Shown here piece after piece: positions 44,869-53,129 of a stretch of DNA of 64,000 nucleotides; the first letter of the stretch is position 1, and each line of letters starts with the position of its first letter. This DNA comes from Achromobacter ruhlandii (GTDB taxonomy: Bacteria; Pseudomonadota; Gammaproteobacteria; Burkholderiales; Burkholderiaceae_B), in assembly GCF_902859695.1 (NCBI RefSeq), contig NZ_CADIJL010000005.1, positions 1 to 64,000 of the forward strand, in the 5' to 3' direction. Made by a program: the position numbers and the translations under genes. The notes below the pieces were generated by a model. That model was given only the letters and a program-made list of their open reading frames with translations. It did not search any database and had not been told where the DNA came from.

Positions 44869-46596
44869 TCAGCGCGCCGTGTCGGCGCGCGCCCAGGCCG
44901 ATTGGCCGCCTCGCGCCTGGCGCAGAAAGGCCGTGGCGGTGATGACATCGGTATCGTTGCGCCGGTCTTCGGCCATGTAAGGCACCTGCTTGCGGAAATC
45001 CCGCCACAGGCTGGCGGTGCCCTGCCCCAGCGCCGCCGCCGGGCCTTGCGGATAGCGCAGGTCGACCGCCTGGGCGCCGTGCATCAGTTCCACCGCCAGC
45101 AGCCGGGTCAGGGCCGCGATCTGGCCGGTCACGCGCAGCCCGGTCAGCGGCGCGTTGGTGCCGACGTCCTCGATATTGCCGGCCTGCGGCTGCACGTCGG
45201 TCACGACCGGCCCGGCCAGGGCGCGCACGTCCGCCGCCAGCGACGACACGGTCTTCTGGATCGGGCCGTAGCCGATGGCGCCATTGCCCGGACTGAGAAA
45301 GCGCGGCAATCGCGTGAAGGCCGGGTCCGTCAGCCGCAAGGTGCGTTGCGCCGACAGTTGCGCCACCTGCGACAGCGCCACGCCGGCGCCTTGCAGCGGC
45401 AGGACCCAGGCGCTGGGATCGAACCCGGCGCTGGGCATGACCGCGCCGCGCACCGGCCCCTCGGTCACGTAATACTGGGTTTCATAGTCGGGCGCGCCGG
45501 CCGCCGGCGCGGCGTCCAGCACCACCGTCGGGTTGTCGTCGGAACTGTTGATCTGCACCTGCAGCTGCCGGTCCAGTAGCGCCAGCAGGTCGCGCGCCGC
45601 GCCGTGCACCTGGCTCACCGTGCGAAAACTCAGCGGGTCCTGCAAGGGTCGCTGCGGATCGCGCTTCCACAACGCGCTGCCGCGCAGCAGGTCCAGCATG
45701 CGCTCGGCGGTCTGGCGCTGGCCGGCGTAAGGCCGTTGCGATTGCGCGGGCGCCAGCAAGGGCGCCAGGTTGCCGTCCAGGCCTTCGAGCGACAGCGCCG
45801 CCACCGCGTCGGCCTGCGCCAGCAGCGCGCGCGCATCGTGCGCGGCCAGCACCGCCAGCGCGGCGCCGTAGGCGTTCGAGCTGACCATCGACAGCGCGTC
45901 CTTGCCGAACGGACGCACCGCCGTCAGGCCGGCCTCGCGCAGGGCCTGCCCGGCGCTCATGCGATGGCCGCCACGCCAGGCCTCGCCCTCGCCCATCATC
46001 ACCAGGCCGATCTGCGGCAGGATGGTGATATCGGCCTGGCCGACCGAGCCTTCGCCCAGCATCACCGGCGTCACGTCGCGGTTGAGAAACGCGGCGTATT
46101 GCTCCAGCACCGCCGGTTGCATGCCGGCGCCACCGAACAGCGCCGTGTTCAGGCGGATCAGCATGGCGGCGCGGGTCACGTCGCGCGGCGCCTCGGCGCC
46201 GTAGGCCGCGCTGTGCGAATGCAGCAGGTTGCGGTTGAACTGTTCGGACAGGCGCCGCACCTCGGGCGAGATCTCGCCGCCCTGGAAGATGGTCTGGTCC
46301 TTGTTCAGGCCAACGCCCCGGTTCAGGCCATAGACCGGCTTGTCCAGGCGCGCGTAGGCCAGCAGCAGGTCGTAGGCGCGCGCCGCGCGCTGGGCAGCGG
46401 CCGGCGCGATGGCAACGGCGCAATCCTGCCGCGCCACCGCCAGCACCTGCGCCGCGGTCAGCGATTTGCCGTCCAGCGTCACGCTGCAATCGGCTGCCGC
46501 CTGCGCGGCCGCGCCCAGCAGCAGCGACGCCAGCAGCGCCATCCGGCCGCACGCGCGCGCCGCGCGTCGGTGGGTATCAACACGCAAAGACTTCAT
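44869..46596 (-). CDS. Exported ammonia-lyase homologue lacking the MIO triad, ergothionase candidate
   Basis: A 575-residue protein with a Sec signal peptide (about 1-35) and the full HAL/PAL fold. The catalytic-Tyr loop is VYGLNRGVG (Tyr89). The MIO region reads GSVG-Q187-A188-D189 where classical enzymes have Ala-Ser-Gly. GKDALSMVSSNA and QINSSDDNP replace KEGLALLNGTQ and the NSxTDNP type. Without the self-made MIO cofactor it should not deaminate histidine like HutH. Elimination of a better leaving group, such as trimethylamine from ergothioneine, is possible. The ATG at 46596 has GGAGGCGAG upstream, 17 bases after the hydrolase gene. Substrate is inferred from neighbours. Confidence 0.75.
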   Translation of the reverse strand: MKSLRVDTHRRAARACGRMALLASLLLGAAAQAAADCSVTLDGKSLTAAQVLAVARQDCAVAIAPAAAQRAARAYDLLLAYARLDKPVYGLNRGVGLNKDQTIFQGGEISPEVRRLSEQFNRNLLHSHSAAYGAEAPRDVTRAAMLIRLNTALFGGAGMQPAVLEQYAAFLNRDVTPVMLGEGSVGQADITILPQIGLVMMGEGEAWRGGHRMSAGQALREAGLTAVRPFGKDALSMVSSNAYGAALAVLAAHDARALLAQADAVAALSLEGLDGNLAPLLAPAQSQRPYAGQRQTAERMLDLLRGSALWKRDPQRPLQDPLSFRTVSQVHGAARDLLALLDRQLQVQINSSDDNPTVVLDAAPAAGAPDYETQYYVTEGPVRGAVMPSAGFDPSAWVLPLQGAGVALSQVAQLSAQRTLRLTDPAFTRLPRFLSPGNGAIGYGPIQKTVSSLAADVRALAGPVVTDVQPQAGNIEDVGTNAPLTGLRVTGQIAALTRLLAVELMHGAQAVDLRYPQGPAAALGQGTASLWRDFRKQVPYMAEDRRNDTDVITATAFLRQARGGQSAWARADTAR

Positions 46597-46613
46597 CTCG
46601 CCTCCGACGATGC

Positions 46614-47747
46614 TTAGGGTTGCTTCAGGGGAATACGCATCAAATCCTGGCCCAGCACCACCGGCCCCTTGAAGGTCTCGCGGGCATGCAGCCAATGCTC
46701 GGCCGGCGCGTCGCCGGGCACCAGGTGCGACAGCACCAGCTTGCGCACACCGGCCCGCGTGGCTGCCTCGCCCGCCTGCTGCGGCGTGGTGTGCGCCTCC
46801 AGCAGCTGCCGCGCCAGCGCCTGCTGGCGCGCGTCCCATGGCTTGGGGCCGACGATGTGGTCGACCCAGGCGGGATCGATCGCCTCGTGCACCAGGATGT
46901 CGGCGCCGCGCGCCAGCTTGACCAGGTTGGGACTGAACGCGGTGTCGCCGGAGAACACCACCGATCCCGACGCGGTGTCGAAGCGGTAGGCGAAGTTGGG
47001 ATACACCAGCCCGTGCGGCACCAGGATGGCGCTGACCGTCACGCGTTCGTCGCGCCAGACCTCGAAGGGCTCCATCGGCGGCGCGGGATCGGCGTTCGGG
47101 TCTTTCACCACCCCGGCCGGCACGACGATGTCGTGGGCCAGGAAGAAACCGCGCACATCGGGCACGCCCTCGCTGCGCACGCGGATGTTCAGGTCGGCGG
47201 CCATGCCCGCCACCACCGAGTCCACAAGGTCCGCCGTGCCGGCTCCGGGGTTCTCGGCATGGATCACCGGATCGCCCGCCAGGCCCGGCGCCAGCGGCGG
47301 CAAAGCGCCGCGGCGGCCCGGCCCGTAGATCTGCAACGACGCCTTGGCGCGGCGGCGCGCGCTGGGGTCGTACATCAGCAGGCTGGCCAGGTCGATGATG
47401 TGATCGGTGTGCAGGTGCGTGAGAAACACGGCCTGCTCAGCGCCGGGCTTGATGCCGGCGCGGCGCAATTGCCGGTAGGCGCCCGAGCCCAGGTCCACCA
47501 GGTAGGCCTTGCCGTCCACCACCAGCGCCGATGAGATGCCGTGGGGCGCGTCGTTGCCGTACCAGGTCGGGCCGCCGGCCACGCCCAACAGCACCAGTTC
47601 GGCGCCATCCGCCGCCTGCGCGGCGGGCGCGGCCAGCATCGCCGCCACGCCCAGCGCAGCGGCGGCGCGGCCGAACCAGCGGCGCAGGCCGCCGGCGGCC
47701 AACCGGCGCGCCGGCAAGCTTGCTGGCGCCACATTCGCGAACCGCAT
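46614..47747 (-). CDS. Exported metallo-beta-lactamase-fold hydrolase
   Basis: A 377-residue protein with a long Sec signal peptide ending APAAQA-AD near residue 44. The metal motif HLHTDH (FLTHLHTDHIIDLASLL split) and later VFSGDT and LSHL give a complete MBL site. The length and GVAGGPTWYGNDAPHGISS opening resemble RNase Z/arylsulfatase-like MBL hydrolases. The ATG at 47747 (MRFANV) has GAGG upstream. It starts 7 bases after the MFS stop and precedes the lyase-like gene, so both exported proteins are co-expressed. Its reaction in the pathway is unknown. Confidence 0.82.
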   Translation of the reverse strand: MRFANVAPASLPARRLAAGGLRRWFGRAAAALGVAAMLAAPAAQAADGAELVLLGVAGGPTWYGNDAPHGISSALVVDGKAYLVDLGSGAYRQLRRAGIKPGAEQAVFLTHLHTDHIIDLASLLMYDPSARRRAKASLQIYGPGRRGALPPLAPGLAGDPVIHAENPGAGTADLVDSVVAGMAADLNIRVRSEGVPDVRGFFLAHDIVVPAGVVKDPNADPAPPMEPFEVWRDERVTVSAILVPHGLVYPNFAYRFDTASGSVVFSGDTAFSPNLVKLARGADILVHEAIDPAWVDHIVGPKPWDARQQALARQLLEAHTTPQQAGEAATRAGVRKLVLSHLVPGDAPAEHWLHARETFKGPVVLGQDLMRIPLKQP

Positions 47748-47754
47748 GTGGGCC

Positions 47755-49095
47755 TCAGACATGATTCTTCTGCGGCAGCACGGTCAACGCCACCAACGCC
47801 ACCACGCAGACGCCCATCACATACAGCGCCGGCGCGAAGGCCACGCCGGTGGTGTACGTGATCCAGGTCAGGATGGCCGGCGCGAAGCCGCCCAGCACCG
47901 TCACCGCGGTGTTGTAGGCCAGGGACATGCCGGACGAGCGCACCGCCGTCGGGAACACCTCCGACAGCGCCGACGGCGCGGTGCCGACGTACAACGCCAC
48001 CAGCAGGCAGAACGACGACTGCACCACGATCAGCGCGAACTGAGTGTGGTTGGCCTGCAACCACATCATCAGCGGATACACCGCGATCAGCAGCAACAGC
48101 GCCGAGGCCCGCAACACGGTGCGACGGCCATAGCGGTCGGACAGGGTGCCCGAGAAGAAGCAGCCGCCGATCAGGAACAGGTTGCCGATCAGCGCGCCCA
48201 GGAAGGCCTGCGAGCTGGTGAAACCCATGCTCTTTTGCACGTAGATCGGCATGAAGATGATCAGCGCGTACGGGCCGATAGCCCACAGCACCGACATGCA
48301 CAGGCCGGTGAACAGCTCGCGCGGATAGTCGCGCAGCACGCTCAAGAGCGGCGCCTTGACGGGCTTGCCGCTGGCGGCCTGGCGCTGCTGCTCTTCGCGG
48401 AAATGCGGCGTCTCGTCCAGCGTGCGGCGCATCCACAGCCCCACCGGCGCGATCGACAGGCCGACGATGAACGGAATGCGCCAACCCCATTCGCCCACCT
48501 GGTCTTCCGTCAGCAACGTGGTCACCAGCGTGGCGACCAGCGCGCCCAGCAGGTTGGAGATGCCCATGCTGGCCTGCAGCCACGAGGCATACTGGCCGCG
48601 CTTGCCGGCCGGCGCGTGCTCGACCAGGAAGGCGGTGGCGCCGCCCACTTCGCCGCCGGCCGAGAAGCCCTGCAGCATGCGGCCGCACACGATCAGCAGC
48701 GGCGCGCCCACGCCGATGGCGGCGTACGGCGGCGCGATGGCGATCAGCAGCGTGCCCAGCGCCATCAGCATGATGGTCAGCGTCAGCGCGGCCTTGCGGC
48801 CGGCGCGGTCGCCGTACGCCCCCAGCATCAGCGCGCCCAGAGGCCGCACCACGAAGCCCAGCCCGAAGGCCAGGAACGAGGCCATCAGCTGCACCGTCGG
48901 ATCTTCGTTGTGGAAGAAGTTCTGCCCGATGTACACCGCGAACAGCGCGTAGACCGAAAAGTCGTACCACTCCAGGGCGTTGCCGATGGAAGCGGCGATG
49001 ACCGCCTTCTTGGCGCCCTTGTGCTCGTCGGCGCCCGCGTGGGCGGCATTGCCCCCCACCATCCCCGCGCCCGGGTTGATTGCGATGTTTTTCAT
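47755..49095 (-). CDS. MFS carrier of the metabolite:H+ symporter type
   Basis: A 446-residue inner-membrane protein with twelve predicted helices. NALEWYDFSVYALF and GDRAGRKAALTLTIMLMALG are MHS-family (ProP/KgtP/ShiA-like) signatures, and GRMLQGFSAGGEVGGA is the third. These carriers import organic acids, betaines or osmolytes with protons. Placed between the urocanase paralogue and exported enzymes, it likely imports the pathway substrate or first product. A betaine such as ergothioneine, or thiourocanate, would fit; this is inference. Confidence 0.9.
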   Translation of the reverse strand: MKNIAINPGAGMVGGNAAHAGADEHKGAKKAVIAASIGNALEWYDFSVYALFAVYIGQNFFHNEDPTVQLMASFLAFGLGFVVRPLGALMLGAYGDRAGRKAALTLTIMLMALGTLLIAIAPPYAAIGVGAPLLIVCGRMLQGFSAGGEVGGATAFLVEHAPAGKRGQYASWLQASMGISNLLGALVATLVTTLLTEDQVGEWGWRIPFIVGLSIAPVGLWMRRTLDETPHFREEQQRQAASGKPVKAPLLSVLRDYPRELFTGLCMSVLWAIGPYALIIFMPIYVQKSMGFTSSQAFLGALIGNLFLIGGCFFSGTLSDRYGRRTVLRASALLLLIAVYPLMMWLQANHTQFALIVVQSSFCLLVALYVGTAPSALSEVFPTAVRSSGMSLAYNTAVTVLGGFAPAILTWITYTTGVAFAPALYVMGVCVVALVALTVLPQKNHV

Positions 49096-49145
49096 TGACG
49101 TTCCCGTTGATTCGCCCCGTATCCGGGGCTGTTATGTATTGCCTT

Positions 49146-50801
49146 TCAAACCTGCGTCGCCGTCGTGTCGATACGGTCGATACCCTTCCTGCCCACTTCG
49201 TCCAGCGCCTCTTCGTAGCCGGCGTCGGCATAGCGCAGCACGCCGCTGGCGGTGTCGTTGGTCAGCGACAGCGACAGGCGCTGCGCCGCCGCGTCGGTGC
49301 CATCGGCCACCACCGTCACGCCGGCGCTGGTCATATAGCCGCTGTAGCCGCCGCCGCCCGAGTGGATCGCCACCAGGTCGGCGCTGGACGAACAGTTGAT
49401 CATCGCGTTCAGCAGCGGCCAGTCGGCGATGGCGTCGGAGCCGTCGCGCATGTTCTCGGTCATGATGTTCGGATGCGCCATGGCGCCTGCGTCCAGGTGG
49501 TCGCGGGTGAAGGCCACCGGCGCGGCCAGGATGCCGGCGCGCACCATGCGGTTCACCTCCAGCGCCAGCTCGGTGCGCTCGCCATGGCCAAGCCAGGCGA
49601 TGCGCGCGGGCAGGCCCTCGAACGGCACCGATTCGCGCGCCAGCCGGATCCAGTTGGACACGATCAGGTTGTCGGGGAAGCGCCGCAGCAGGAAATCGTC
49701 GATCTTGCGGATGTCATCGGGGTCGTTGGACAGCGCGATCCAGCGGAACGGGCCGATGGCGCGCGCGAACAGCGGGCGCAGGAAGGCCTCGGTGAACACC
49801 GGGATCTCGAAGGCGCGCTCGACGCCGCCCTGCTTCGCATGGGTGCGGATCAGGTTGCCGTTGTCGAACACCACCGCGCCGCGGTCCTTGAAACCCAGCA
49901 TCGCGGTGACGTGGCGCACGATCGAGCGGCGGCTGGCGTCCATCAGGCCGGCCATGTCGTCGCGGCGCATGCGCGCGACCTGTTCCAGCGTGTGGCCGGC
50001 CGGCACGTAGCCGTAGACCAGGTCATGCGCCGAGGTCTGGTCGGTGACGATGTCGGGTACGATGCCGCGCGCCAGGATCTCGGGATACACGTCGGCGGCG
50101 TTGCCGAGCAGGCCCACCGACAGCGGACGGCGCGCCGCCTGCGCGTCGCGGATCAGCGCCAGCGCCTCGTCCAGCGAGTCGGCGCGGCACTCCAGGAAGC
50201 CGGCCTTGATGCGTTTCTCGATGCGTTCCGGATCGATCTCGACCGTCAGGATGGCGGCGTTGGCCATGCGGCCCGCCAGCGGCTGGGCGCCGCCCATGCC
50301 GCCCATGCCCGCCGTCAGGATGAAGCGGCCGCGCAGGTCGTTGTCGAAATGGCGCTCGGCGATGCGCGAGAAGATCTCGTAAGTGCCCTGGATCACGCCC
50401 TGCGAGCCGATGTACTGCCAGTCGCCGGCGGTCAGGCCGCCCCAGCAGATCAGGTTGTCGTCCTGCATGCGGTAGAAATTCTCGGCATGCGCCCACTGCC
50501 CCACCATGTTGCAGTTGGCCATGATCACGATCGGCGCCTGCGGATGGGTGCGCAGCACGCCGATGGGCTTGCCGGACTGCACGATCAGGGTCTGGTCCTC
50601 TTCCAGCGTCATCAGCGCGCGCACGATGGCGTCGTGCGACGGCCAGTCGCGCGCGGCACGGCCCAGCGCCGCGTAGACCACCAGGTTGGCGGGATCCTCG
50701 CCCACCGCCAGCACGTTCTCCAGGAGGCGCAGCAGCGCTTCCTGGCGCCAGCCCTTGCAACGCAGCGTGGCGCCGCCCGGCACCTTGAATTCACGTTTCA
50801 T
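49146..50801 (-). CDS. Urocanase paralogue, thiourocanate hydratase candidate
   Basis: A 551-residue NAD-dependent hydratase of the urocanase family. NAD-fold GMGGMGGAQ (166-173), GDWQYIGSQGVIQGTYE and GFKDRG-FDNGN show the framework. Three positions differ from classical HutU. The RICW cysteine is Ala402. Pro-Asn-Arg-Glu is replaced by PNIMTE (444-449), losing a substrate-site Arg. FDYGN is FDNGN. These changes argue for a urocanate-like but different substrate. It lies 10 bases after the DUF917 gene with GAGGGGG before the ATG. No hutI/hutG partner is present. Together with the lyase homologue it fits thiourocanate hydration. Confidence 0.82.
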   Translation of the reverse strand: MKREFKVPGGATLRCKGWRQEALLRLLENVLAVGEDPANLVVYAALGRAARDWPSHDAIVRALMTLEEDQTLIVQSGKPIGVLRTHPQAPIVIMANCNMVGQWAHAENFYRMQDDNLICWGGLTAGDWQYIGSQGVIQGTYEIFSRIAERHFDNDLRGRFILTAGMGGMGGAQPLAGRMANAAILTVEIDPERIEKRIKAGFLECRADSLDEALALIRDAQAARRPLSVGLLGNAADVYPEILARGIVPDIVTDQTSAHDLVYGYVPAGHTLEQVARMRRDDMAGLMDASRRSIVRHVTAMLGFKDRGAVVFDNGNLIRTHAKQGGVERAFEIPVFTEAFLRPLFARAIGPFRWIALSNDPDDIRKIDDFLLRRFPDNLIVSNWIRLARESVPFEGLPARIAWLGHGERTELALEVNRMVRAGILAAPVAFTRDHLDAGAMAHPNIMTENMRDGSDAIADWPLLNAMINCSSSADLVAIHSGGGGYSGYMTSAGVTVVADGTDAAAQRLSLSLTNDTASGVLRYADAGYEEALDEVGRKGIDRIDTTATQV

Positions 50802-50811
50802 CGCTGCCCCC

Positions 50812-51915
50812 TCAACGATCCAACCCGCGACCCAGCGCGTAGCCGGTGAAATCCATGCCCAGCGCCTTTTCGACGATCGGGTAGACCGAGGCGTCGGTGA
50901 CGCTGGAGGACAGCGGGATGTGCTGCTTGGACACGTGCAGGATGGACACCTGCAGGCCCTCGCGCAGCTTGCCGGCGCTGACCGGATTACCGTCGGCGTC
51001 CAGCGTGGTGATCACGTCCGGATAGCAGGCGATGCGCTCGCCCTGCCCGTCGGTCACCGCCATGTGTTCGTTCATGACGTGGATGACGCGCTTGCCCGCG
51101 CCCTCGCCGATCTCGACCGTGCCGATGTCGAAGGCTTCCTCGGTGTACTTGAGCGTGTTGCGCGCCACCTTGCCGGAGCCAATGATCTCGCCCTGCGTGG
51201 CCTTGCAGATGGCGTCGATCACGGCGCTGCCGCCCTTGGGCTGCGCCGCCAGGATGGCTTCGCCCAGCGCCAGCGCGCGGCTGATGCCGCCCAGCGCGGC
51301 GTGGCGCCGCACGTAGGACGCGCGGATCGGATTGCGGCAGCTGGCGATGAAGCCGCCGGCCATGTCGGCTGCGCGGCGCAGCACCGGCGAGACCTTGCCG
51401 GTGGCGCCGTGCACTGTCAATTCCATATAGGCGTTGTTGGCGCGGTTGCCGCCCACGGCGCACTGGATCATCGGCTCGGGGCTGCCGGCCAGGCCCAGCG
51501 AGCCCATGTCGCCGGTGGGATGGGCGCGGATGTCGCCCACCGCGTCCACCACCTTGGTGCCCAGCACCGCCGACGGCAGCCAGCCGTTGAGCGTGCTGGA
51601 CATGCCGTTCTGGCCGATGATGAGGCCATACAGGCGCTCGCCCAGCGCGTCCTGCAAGCGCTCGGCCGCCTTGACGTAGTCGATGCCCAGCATCTGCCAG
51701 TCGGTCAGCCCGCCCGGCGCGCCGATGGCGGCGGCGGTGGCGATCCAGGCGTCATCGGGCACTTCGTCCATCGACACCAACTCGGGCCGGCCGATGGTCA
51801 CGGCCAGCGATCCCAGTTCGCGGCCATGCTCGGCCCAGCCGCCCCCGCCACAGGCAAACACCGAACCGCCCCTGACCGCGGCTTCGACATCCTGCATCGT
51901 CAAGATTCTTCCCAT
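50812..51915 (-). CDS. DUF917 / S-methyl-thiohydantoin desulfurase-type protein
   Basis: A 367-residue cytoplasmic protein of the DUF917 family, now usually named for S-methyl-thiohydantoin desulfurase. Typical segments are FACGGGGWAEHG, MDEVPDDAWIATAAAIGAPG, and GGNRANNAYMELTVHGATGKVSP. It is the first gene of the minus-strand operon, with a LysR-type box about 120 bases upstream. In the proposed route it would remove sulfur from the 2-thiohydantoin ring of thioxo-imidazolidinone propionate to give hydantoin propionate. The family relationship is solid; the exact substrate is inferred. Confidence 0.85.
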   Translation of the reverse strand: MGRILTMQDVEAAVRGGSVFACGGGGWAEHGRELGSLAVTIGRPELVSMDEVPDDAWIATAAAIGAPGGLTDWQMLGIDYVKAAERLQDALGERLYGLIIGQNGMSSTLNGWLPSAVLGTKVVDAVGDIRAHPTGDMGSLGLAGSPEPMIQCAVGGNRANNAYMELTVHGATGKVSPVLRRAADMAGGFIASCRNPIRASYVRRHAALGGISRALALGEAILAAQPKGGSAVIDAICKATQGEIIGSGKVARNTLKYTEEAFDIGTVEIGEGAGKRVIHVMNEHMAVTDGQGERIACYPDVITTLDADGNPVSAGKLREGLQVSILHVSKQHIPLSSSVTDASVYPIVEKALGMDFTGYALGRGLDR

Positions 51916-52004
51916 TGCTGCGCCCTTCCTTTCCCGATTGCGTTTAGCGGCTCCAGCGGCGTTTTGCGCTGGACGGACGAGGGCATCATAGGAACCAATC
52001 CTGT

Positions 52005-52049
52005 TAATGTCGTATTACCTTTTATGCCTTGTTCATAACATTGGGTTAA
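52005..52049. promoter_or_regulatory. LysR-type binding sites in front of the DUF917 operon
   Basis: ATAACATTGGGTTAA (52035-52049) has TAAC-N5-GTTA inverted arms and matches 12 of 15 bases of the reverse complement of the box in front of the LysR/hydantoinase promoter. A weaker relative, TAAT-N5-ATTA (52005-52017), lies 31 bases away, about three helical turns. Such paired sites are usual for LysR regulators. Confidence 0.65.
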
Positions 52050-52131
52050 TAGCGGGGTGCGCCCCCAGAGAGGGGCAATCCGGGGGCAGAACGGACCTAG
52101 GGATATCCCCAGGCGCCAACAGGGGAAAAGA

Positions 52132-53028
52132 TCAGGCGCCGGCGGGCTGGTCCACCCTCACCAGCACGTCGATGAAGGCCTGCGCCAGCCGCGACAGCGG
52201 CTGCAATTGCAGGTGGAACACGTTGACCGGCGCGTTGACCGTGTCGGCGATCGGCACCGTCACCACATCCGACCAGATCGGCCCGGCCACGGTGATCTCG
52301 TCCGCCAGCGCCACGCCGGCGCCGGCCTGCACCAGGGCACAGGCCACGTGCGCCTGCTGCACCTCGATGCGCGGCTCGGGCTGCGCGTCCTCGGCGCCGA
52401 ACAGCTTGTGCACCAGCATGCCGAAGGGAATGTCTGCGCTGTAGCCGATCAGCGGCTCGCGCGCCAGCTCGGCGGCGGTGACCTGGCGGCGTCCGGCCAG
52501 CGGATGGCCGGCGGGCAGCACCGCCACGATGCGGTTCTCATATAGCGGCCGGGTCGCCAGGCTGGGATGGTTCACCGGCATGTAGGCCACGCCCAGCTCG
52601 ACCTGCTGGGTCAGCAGCGACTGTTCCATCGCCGCCGGAATCTGCGTCTGCAGCACGATGCGGATTTCCGGATGCAGCTGGCGAAAACGGGCGATGGCGC
52701 GCGGCAGCAGCGACTGGCCCAGGCTCGGGCTACAGGCCAGGCGCAATTGGCCCTCGCGGTTCTCGGCCAGGTTGTCGGCCACCTCGTTGACGCGCTGCAC
52801 ATTCTGGTAGAGCGCGGTCACTTCGACGAACAGCCGACGCGCCTCCGGCGTGGGGTAGAGCCGCCCCTTGATGCGCTCGAACAGCATCAGGCCCAGGCGC
52901 TGCTCGGTGTAGGCGATCAGCCGGCTGACGGCCGGCTGCGACACGAACAGCAGCTTGGAAGCGCCGCTGATCGAGCCGCTCAACATGATGGCGCGGAAGA
53001 CCTCGATCTGGCGCAGATTCAATTTCAT
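52132..53028 (-). CDS. LysR-family regulator of the putative ergothioneine cluster
   Basis: A 298-residue LysR protein. The HTH (residues 1-60, SGSISGASKLLFVSQPAVSRLI) and the effector domain (90-290) resemble the large group that includes NocR/OccR-like regulators. It sits between the two catabolic operons, transcribed divergently from the hydantoinase gene. A TTAAC-N5-GTTAA box lies four bases before its start codon, so autoregulation is likely. A related box precedes the DUF917 operon, giving one regulator for both. The inducer would be a pathway compound. Confidence 0.88.
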   Translation of the reverse strand: MKLNLRQIEVFRAIMLSGSISGASKLLFVSQPAVSRLIAYTEQRLGLMLFERIKGRLYPTPEARRLFVEVTALYQNVQRVNEVADNLAENREGQLRLACSPSLGQSLLPRAIARFRQLHPEIRIVLQTQIPAAMEQSLLTQQVELGVAYMPVNHPSLATRPLYENRIVAVLPAGHPLAGRRQVTAAELAREPLIGYSADIPFGMLVHKLFGAEDAQPEPRIEVQQAHVACALVQAGAGVALADEITVAGPIWSDVVTVPIADTVNAPVNVFHLQLQPLSRLAQAFIDVLVRVDQPAGA

Positions 53029-53032
53029 ATGC

Positions 53033-53047
53033 TTAACCTGATGTTAA
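53033..53047. promoter_or_regulatory. LysR-type box between the LysR and hydantoinase genes
   Basis: TTAACCTGATGTTAA is a perfect inverted repeat (TTAAC-N5-GTTAA) of LysR type (T-N13-A). It overlaps the LysR leader and lies 83 bases before the hydantoinase ATG. Its reverse complement recurs with three differences at 52035-52049. Confidence 0.7.
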
Positions 53048-53129
53048 TTCCCATGCACATATAAGCATAAGACGTTTTGAATCGCGCTTACTACACTGCC
53101 CTACAGTTCTTCATTGGATGGAAGGGGTC

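Noticed and set aside
44869-46596. Annotation of the lyase homologue as ordinary histidine ammonia-lyase HutH
   Set aside because: The MIO triad is absent, a signal peptide is present, and hutI/hutG are missing from the neighbourhood.
49146-50801. Annotation of the urocanase paralogue as HutU of histidine degradation
   Set aside because: Conserved substrate-region residues are replaced, and its operon partners belong to a thiohydantoin/hydantoin-type route.
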